NCBI GenBank assembly: GCA_022836915.1
Contig: CP094668.1
Location: forward strand, 6,510,001-6,574,000
DNA length: 64,000 bases
Reading direction: 5' to 3'
Origin: Paenibacillus sp. OVF10
GTDB lineage: Bacteria; Bacillota; Bacilli; Paenibacillales; Paenibacillaceae
Below, in pieces: positions 58,831 through 64,000 of the stretch. Numbering within the stretch: the first letter of the stretch is position 1; every line of letters begins with the position of its first letter. Made by a program: the position numbers and the translations under genes. The notes under the pieces are model-generated. The model was not told the DNA's origin and did not search any database. It saw only the letters and a list, made by a program, of their open reading frames with translations.

Positions 58831-61651
58831 ATGACACGCAAACTCAAAGCAAAAGGCATCATTCCCAAGGTAACCGCCATGGTCCTTACTACGGCTCTGC
58901 TTGGACAAGTTGTTGCATCATCCGTTTATGCCGGAGACACGCTCCCTTACACCGGTGAAAGTGCCAAAGGGGTGAATCAGCCCTATCAACACGGGTACAC
59001 CTCGGCCCAGATTCTGAACTGGACACCGGAAAGTGATATCCATGGTGACCTGCTTCGTGCCCATGTTCCCTTGCAGCCCCGTAATGAAGCGTTCGCTGCC
59101 ACACAGGCATATCCTGAGCTCAGCCCGGACACCCAACTGTTCACAATGAGTGGTGATTACGGCAATGCATTCTTCGATAGCACACCTTATACCAATGAAT
59201 TCAGCCAGTATCTGTTTAATTATTGGCAATATACAGACTACTACAGCTATTGGCACGGCATGGCCTCTGCGGGAGTACCTGAGGAGCTGTATGACCCGAG
59301 TAAAGAGTGGACGGAGAAATACTTTGAGTTTGGTATCTTGAACATTCCGAATCCGGCCTACACCAATGCAGCCCACAAAAATGGCGTTAAGTCCATTGCT
59401 AACATCTTTTCTCGGACAATGACCGTGGGCCTCAAACCTATAAACAAATGCTGATCCAGGATGAAAACGGTAATTTCCCTGTGGCCGAGAAACTGGCCGA
59501 GATGGCAGAATACTACAACTACGATGGATATTTCTTCAATCAGGAAGAGGTTGCCCGGGGTGTAGCCCCTGAGGATATCGCTTCCTACAAGAAATTCATG
59601 AAATATCTAAGAGATAAAGGCCTGTACGTTCAGTGGTATGATTCCACCATCAATACAACAGGCAAAATTCAATACCAGAACCAATTCAATGGGCTTAACA
59701 GCCCCTTTGTACAAGATTCCGTTCTCGGCAGAGTCTCGGATTCCATCTTCCTGAACTATGTATGGAACCACAAGATGCTCCGCGATTCCCGTGATCATGC
59801 CCTTAGCTTGGGACTGGATCCACTGGAAACCGTATTTGCTGGTGTCGAAGGTGGACATGACAAATTCGGCCGCTGGAAGCAGTCCTACGACCTGCGTCAT
59901 AACCTGGATGAGAACGGTCAGCCCATGAATAGTATCGCGACATTGGGTGCCGATTTCACCCACAACGCCCTGGATGAAGAGATGGGCGATGGCAGTACCA
60001 ATCATCGAGCTGAGGATGAGTACCAATGGATGACCTTTGTACGTGATCGTGCGTGGTGGTCTGGTCCAAATCAGGACCCTACGGATGCACGTCGTAATGC
60101 GTCTGCCGATCTGTCCGATGTGTATGCTTCCGGTGCAAATTGGGATGGAATCGCTGCATATCTTACCGAACGTTCCGTCATCAACGGCTCTAATTTTGCG
60201 ACCAGCTTCAATACGGGCCACGGTCTGAAATATTATGAAGACGGCGCTGTCTCGAACGATAAAGAATGGTCAAATATCAACATTCAGGATATCCCTGTCA
60301 CTTGGCAATGGTGGATGGATAGCGAAGGCGACAAGCTCAGTGTTGATTTTGACTACGGTCCATCTTATGAGAAAGGCGCAAGGTACAACTATGACTCCAT
60401 TGGCGCGTTCAATGGCGGTAGCTCTCTCGTGGTGAACGGTACACTGAACTCGGAGAACTTCCTGCGTCTGTACAAAACCGACCTGTCCGTCAACGGACAA
60501 TCCAAACTGGAGCTCACGTATAACAAACCGTCAACTAGCGATGCTTCTTCCCTGCATGTTGGGCTGATCTTCGAGGATGATCCATCCAACGTGGTCAATG
60601 TGGAAGTGCCTCAGTCAGGCCAGCATACTACAGGTTGGAAGACAACTTCGCTGGATTTGAGCGCCTATCAAGGAAAAACCATTGCCGCTATGGGATTATC
60701 CTTTGACCCGAATGGCGAGGCAATAGAGAATTACCAGATGAATATTGGCGGGATCCGCATTTCCGACGGTTCAGCGGCTGTACCGGATGCACCTACCGGA
60801 TTCCATATTGCCAAAGCACTGACCGACACCAATGAATTGGTTGTCGCATGGGACATGAAGGACTATTCAGAGGTCAAACAATACAATTTATATGAAAATG
60901 GCGCCTATGTTGGCGGCGTGTATGATTCTACTTTTTATATCAAATCGCTAAAACAGCCTTCTGGTGAACTGTCCATACGTGCTGTTGGTGCAGATGGTAC
61001 CGAAAGTGAAGCAACCGTCCTGCCCTACGATCTGAATGCAGCCGTTCAGGATATTGATGTGAAATTCAAAAAGAATGGCGATGCCATCGTAAGCTGGAAA
61101 AACCCGAAGAAAGTGAAAGATTCGGGCAAAGGCAAAGATAAGAATACGGATAAGGACAAGGATAAAAATAAAGACAAAGGAAAAGGCAACGAGTCTATTC
61201 AGCTCACACTAGAAACAGAATATACAAAAGAACCCTTCACCAAGTCGCTTCAGGTCAAAAAGGAAAACAATCTGCCGTCCTGACCGGACTTCCGATCAAC
61301 GGTGAGCATTACGTGCTGAACATCGCTATTGGCGGGCAGAATCCGGTTACCCATACCGGACAGCTCGCAGATCTTCAGATTACACCATACGCCAAGGAAA
61401 AGGTCACGGTAAAAGATGGAAAGTACACATTAGCCCTGCCGGATCTGGAGGACTGGTACAAGATCTATGTTTATGAAAATGGGGTACCACGCGAGTTCGG
61501 AGTCACTTACGTTTCGCAGAAATTCCCGTATATCATTCGGGGTAGAACAAAGCTGAGTGAACTGACCTTCACACCAGCGTACAGCAGCAGCTCTTTGAAG
61601 CTGGTCATTGAGGATTATGCGGGCAATCAGGCCACTACGATTTTGAGATAA
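58831..61651 (+). CDS. Secreted GH85 endo-beta-N-acetylglucosaminidase, two frameshifts
   Basis: About 940 residues after adding one T at 59407-59410 and one A at 61257-61261. The enzyme cuts between the two core GlcNAc residues of N-glycans. Residues 1-35 are a Sec signal peptide (basic start, VTAMVLTTALLGQVVASS, then AGD). The catalytic barrel is clear: the conserved NQEE motif has Asn237 and Glu239, the GH85 catalytic pair, in YDGYFFNQEEV. Later come a jelly-roll region, a fibronectin-like segment (VPDAPTGFHIAKAL), a Lys/Asp-rich linker at about 61105-61190, and a final beta-rich domain. AAGGAGGAA precedes the ATG. Divergent from the two-component genes and probably released outside the cell. 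Confidence 0.93.
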
Positions 61652-61698
61652 TATTGCAAAGTATTTTTGTGTGCGCCAGCATAACCGTAATGAAAATA

Positions 61699-61737
61699 TA
61701 CAGCCCTTCACTTCCAAAAGGGAGTTGAAGGGCTGTA
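61699..61737. terminator. Bidirectional terminator between GH85 and the ligase gene
   Basis: TACAGCCCTTCA pairs perfectly with TGAAGGGCTGTA across a 15-base loop, with AT-rich flanks, between converging genes. Confidence 0.75.
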
Positions 61738-61791
61738 TTGTTGATCTAACAATAAATACTCTACCAAACAGTTATTAAACAGCATTTTCCG

Positions 61792-63369
61792 TTAGCCTAG
61801 TTTTTCGAATGAAATTGAGGATAGCTGCTTGCGCAACCGCTTTTTATCTATTTTATCCACAGCTGTTCTAGGCAAAGTATCCACAATGAACAGTTGAGTC
61901 GGCCATTTGTACGAAGCAAGGTGTGGCTCACAGAACGCCCGCACCTGTGTCAGATCCAAACTTTCACCGTCCCGTAACACTATGAAAGCGACGAGTTCCT
62001 CGCCTTCGTCAGGAAGAGGATGTCCGATTACGGCCGCCTCGATTACCGCCTCATGAGTCACAATAACATGCTCCACTTCGGCACAAAACACATTGGAACC
62101 GCCCACAATAACCATATCCTTCAAGCGATCAAACACATAAAGGTAACCTTCGACATCCAGGCAACCGACATCCCCAGTTCGAATCCAGCCATCGGGCATG
62201 GTCTCGGCAGAAGCCTCCGACTGGCGCCAATACCCCAGCATGGTCTGTGCACCTCGAACAACGATTTCTCCAGCCTCGCCCGTAACTGTCTCACTTCCAT
62301 CCGTATTTAATATCCGAACTTCGAAGGCCTGCTCACTGTGGGCAGCCAGGTCGGCGGGACGACCTACAGATCGAAGGCGATGAGGATCGCCCATATGCTG
62401 AGCAGGAAAAAGGCGGCTTATGGACATTCCACATTCCGCTTGTGAGTAGTTGTTCACAATGATAACTTCAGGAAATTGCGATACGACCTCCTGTAGTGTA
62501 TCCGGGGAAATAATGGACCCTCCGCAGCCAATAAGCGATAGACTCTTCAAGTTTCTACCTCCTACGGATGCCTCGCGGGTAAAATCACGAAGCAGTTGGC
62601 CTACTGTGCTGAGTTGTGTAATCTGATCACGTTCAACAGCTTCCATAATGCGGTGTACATCTGCCGGGTATTCGTCTAGAAATACAAGACAGCCCCCGGC
62701 AGCCATGGTCGCCCACAGCTGGAACTGACCCACCAGATGGGATAAATTGAGCACTAACACACGACGCCTGAGATCATGACCGAAGCCTGCACAAGGCGTA
62801 AGTTGATTCCAAGCAGCCATTCCGCGATGCGAATGCATGACCCCTTTTGGCCGACCAGTTGTCCCGCCCGTATAAATCAGAACTGCCGTATCGTCTACAC
62901 TTCGTTTGAAATGGTCTTTTGGAGAGAACGCGGGTTCCTGCTGTAAAAGAGCAGCGAGCGAACTGCTCTTCGTCCCTTCTAAGTCTGTCGTGAACAATTT
63001 TGGACAATACCCAAGAAGCTTTACCGTGGCAATAGCTGCGTCAGCATGTTGGTCATCATGAATAACCATATGTGGTTCTGCATCCTGAAATATGGCAGCA
63101 AGTTCAGGCACTGTTAGCATAGGAGACGGTACGAGCGGTATAGCACCGATCCCAACTGCTGCATAAAACGCAACGACGAGTTGGGGATCTGGATCACCTA
63201 AAAGGGCAAATCGATCGCCCGCCCGGAGACCTTCAACATACAGGGCATGACCTAGTCTTTCAACTAAACCGTAAAGCTCCCCATAACTCATCGTTTGGCC
63301 ATGTCGCATTAACGCAGGTTCCTCAGGGTACAGACTTGCTGCAATTGGCAATCGTTCGGATAGAAGCAA
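61792..63369 (-). CDS. AMP-forming acyl-CoA synthetase/ligase-like protein
   Basis: A 525-residue adenylate-forming enzyme. Core motifs: LIYTGGTTGRPKGVMHSH (P-loop), NNYSQAECGMS, GWIRTGDVGCLD, and the hinge region FDRLKDMVIVGGSNVF with the C-terminal Lys in LPRTAVDKIDKKRL. It activates a carboxylic acid as an acyl-AMP and passes it to CoA or a carrier; the acid is unknown. The start is placed at TTG 63369 after GGGGGTG; the frame is open to 63483, but that region lacks a ribosome binding site and would add an unusual 38-residue head. No partner enzymes are adjacent. Confidence 0.85.
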   Translation of the reverse strand: MLLSERLPIAASLYPEEPALMRHGQTMSYGELYGLVERLGHALYVEGLRAGDRFALLGDPDPQLVVAFYAAVGIGAIPLVPSPMLTVPELAAIFQDAEPHMVIHDDQHADAAIATVKLLGYCPKLFTTDLEGTKSSSLAALLQQEPAFSPKDHFKRSVDDTAVLIYTGGTTGRPKGVMHSHRGMAAWNQLTPCAGFGHDLRRRVLVLNLSHLVGQFQLWATMAAGGCLVFLDEYPADVHRIMEAVERDQITQLSTVGQLLRDFTREASVGGRNLKSLSLIGCGGSIISPDTLQEVVSQFPEVIIVNNYSQAECGMSISRLFPAQHMGDPHRLRSVGRPADLAAHSEQAFEVRILNTDGSETVTGEAGEIVVRGAQTMLGYWRQSEASAETMPDGWIRTGDVGCLDVEGYLYVFDRLKDMVIVGGSNVFCAEVEHVIVTHEAVIEAAVIGHPLPDEGEELVAFIVLRDGESLDLTQVRAFCEPHLASYKWPTQLFIVDTLPRTAVDKIDKKRLRKQLSSISFEKLG

Positions 63370-63662
63370 GCAATCACCCCCAATATTTAAATTTCCTTTT
63401 TTTCCGTTAAGAAAACTATGGAATAACAAGAGAGTAGCATATATCTGGAATAATAAGTAATCATTATCCCCTATTAAAACCATAAATTCTCCTAATATTA
63501 CAGTTCAACCAACAGATGATCCTTGCCGTTAACCTACTTGCTAGCTTAATTAGGCAGCCCAAATTGGACTGATTTTTAAGCTAAAATACAACATTTATGG
63601 TTATCATTACGTTAATTTAGGTAACAAGTACCACGGAGGGGATTGTCATAAAAGTAAAGACA

Positions 63663-64000
63663 ATGTATTTTATTCTCAGTGTTGTAGCGTTATTTTTACT
63701 ATCAGCTTGCGCAGGTGGTGTTACTGGCTCTAGTCAACAGAATGAACTAGGTGAACCATATCGTATGGCGTTGGAGGAGTTAATTTCAACAGATACGGCT
63801 CTTAATGGAAACATGGAGTATATCTCATTAGATTTCGATAAAGGAATTCCATTAAAGGATTCTGATAAGAAAAGCATTGAGGATTACCTTCACAGCAAAT
63901 ATAACGTAAAAATTTATAGCCTAACCTATGAAGAATTGATTGAAGAAGGACTGTCTGAACAGTCTGAAAACACGCTAAAAGGAATTTTACTGATTATTGA
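63663..64000 (+). CDS. Putative lipoprotein, 5' part
   Basis: Reading from ATG 63663 the protein begins MYFILSVVALFLLSACAGG, a lipoprotein signal with the LSAC lipobox (lipidated Cys16), then a soluble part (EPYRMALEELIS...LDFDKGIPLKDSDKKSIEDYLH) still open at the right edge. GGAGGGG lies at 63635, 21 bases before this ATG. The codons between them are open (I/K/V/K/T) with only a non-standard ATA start, so the first codons may be longer in reality if a base there is wrong. I do not recognise the family; similar short lipoproteins of unknown function are frequent in Bacillales. Confidence 0.65.
   Translation, partial: MYFILSVVALFLLSACAGGVTGSSQQNELGEPYRMALEELISTDTALNGNMEYISLDFDKGIPLKDSDKKSIEDYLHSKYNVKIYSLTYEELIEEGLSEQSENTLKGILLII

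Noticed and set aside
40515..61261. Programmed -1 ribosomal frameshifting at the many AAAAAG runs (GH-A, binding protein, response regulator, kinase, GH85)
   Set aside because: All would need a -1 shift, but none shows the full A-AAA-AAG heptamer in frame or a nearby stimulator, and the same one-base losses affect G and C runs in sdhA, GH3 and CheX. Sequencing error explains all of them at once.

Overview
The window looks like a chromosomal segment of a Paenibacillus-type, Gram-positive, spore-forming bacterium. The signs are strong AGGAGG-type ribosome binding sites, a YheC/YheD spore-coat ATP-grasp gene, a YjcZ-type small sporulation protein, EcsAB, the trxA-uvrC-sdhCAB neighbourhood typical of Bacillales, a DnaI helicase loader and a YesMN/LplABC-type sugar uptake locus. 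It starts inside a thermolysin-like protease gene and ends inside a lipoprotein gene. No rRNA, tRNA, CRISPR array, prophage or transposase gene was seen.

Layout. 1-0.7 kb: 3' part of a secreted M4 metalloprotease. 0.9-6.1 kb: one very large (about 1737 aa) histidine-rich protein built from 10-residue repeats, divergent from a YheC/YheD ATP-grasp gene and psd (6.6-8.6 kb). 8.8-24.3 kb: housekeeping and regulatory genes (AraC, MocR with a PPOX-like flavoprotein, an aminotransferase, YjcZ, EcsAB, a DEAD helicase, an SDR, a CheX-like phosphatase, LysR, a PHP phosphatase, GNAT, two metallophosphoesterases). 24.4-29.4 kb: sdhCAB with a divergent LysR gene. 29.5-38 kb: a Ktr/Trk potassium system, a CPBP protease, uvrC, trxA, a small membrane protein and dnaI. 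38.2-61.7 kb: a coherent glycan-degradation locus with a two-component system, a three-gene ABC importer, GH3, two GH38, GH125 and a clan GH-A hydrolase on the minus strand, and a divergent secreted GH85 endo-beta-N-acetylglucosaminidase. The final part holds an acyl-CoA-synthetase-like gene and the start of a lipoprotein gene.

How the genes fit together. The 38-62 kb locus reads as a high-mannose N-glycan utilisation system. GH85 would release the glycan outside the cell, the ABC transporter import it, GH38, GH125, GH-A and GH3 enzymes trim it inside, and the YesMN-like pair plus cre-like sites control it.

A caution on sequence quality. At least 19 single-base losses, mostly in short homopolymers, break 17 otherwise intact genes, among them sdhA. 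Each is repaired by adding one base, so these are most likely read or assembly errors, and the affected genes are annotated as whole CDSs with the break point stated. A family of about 188-bp structured intergenic repeats (five copies) is scattered through the window.
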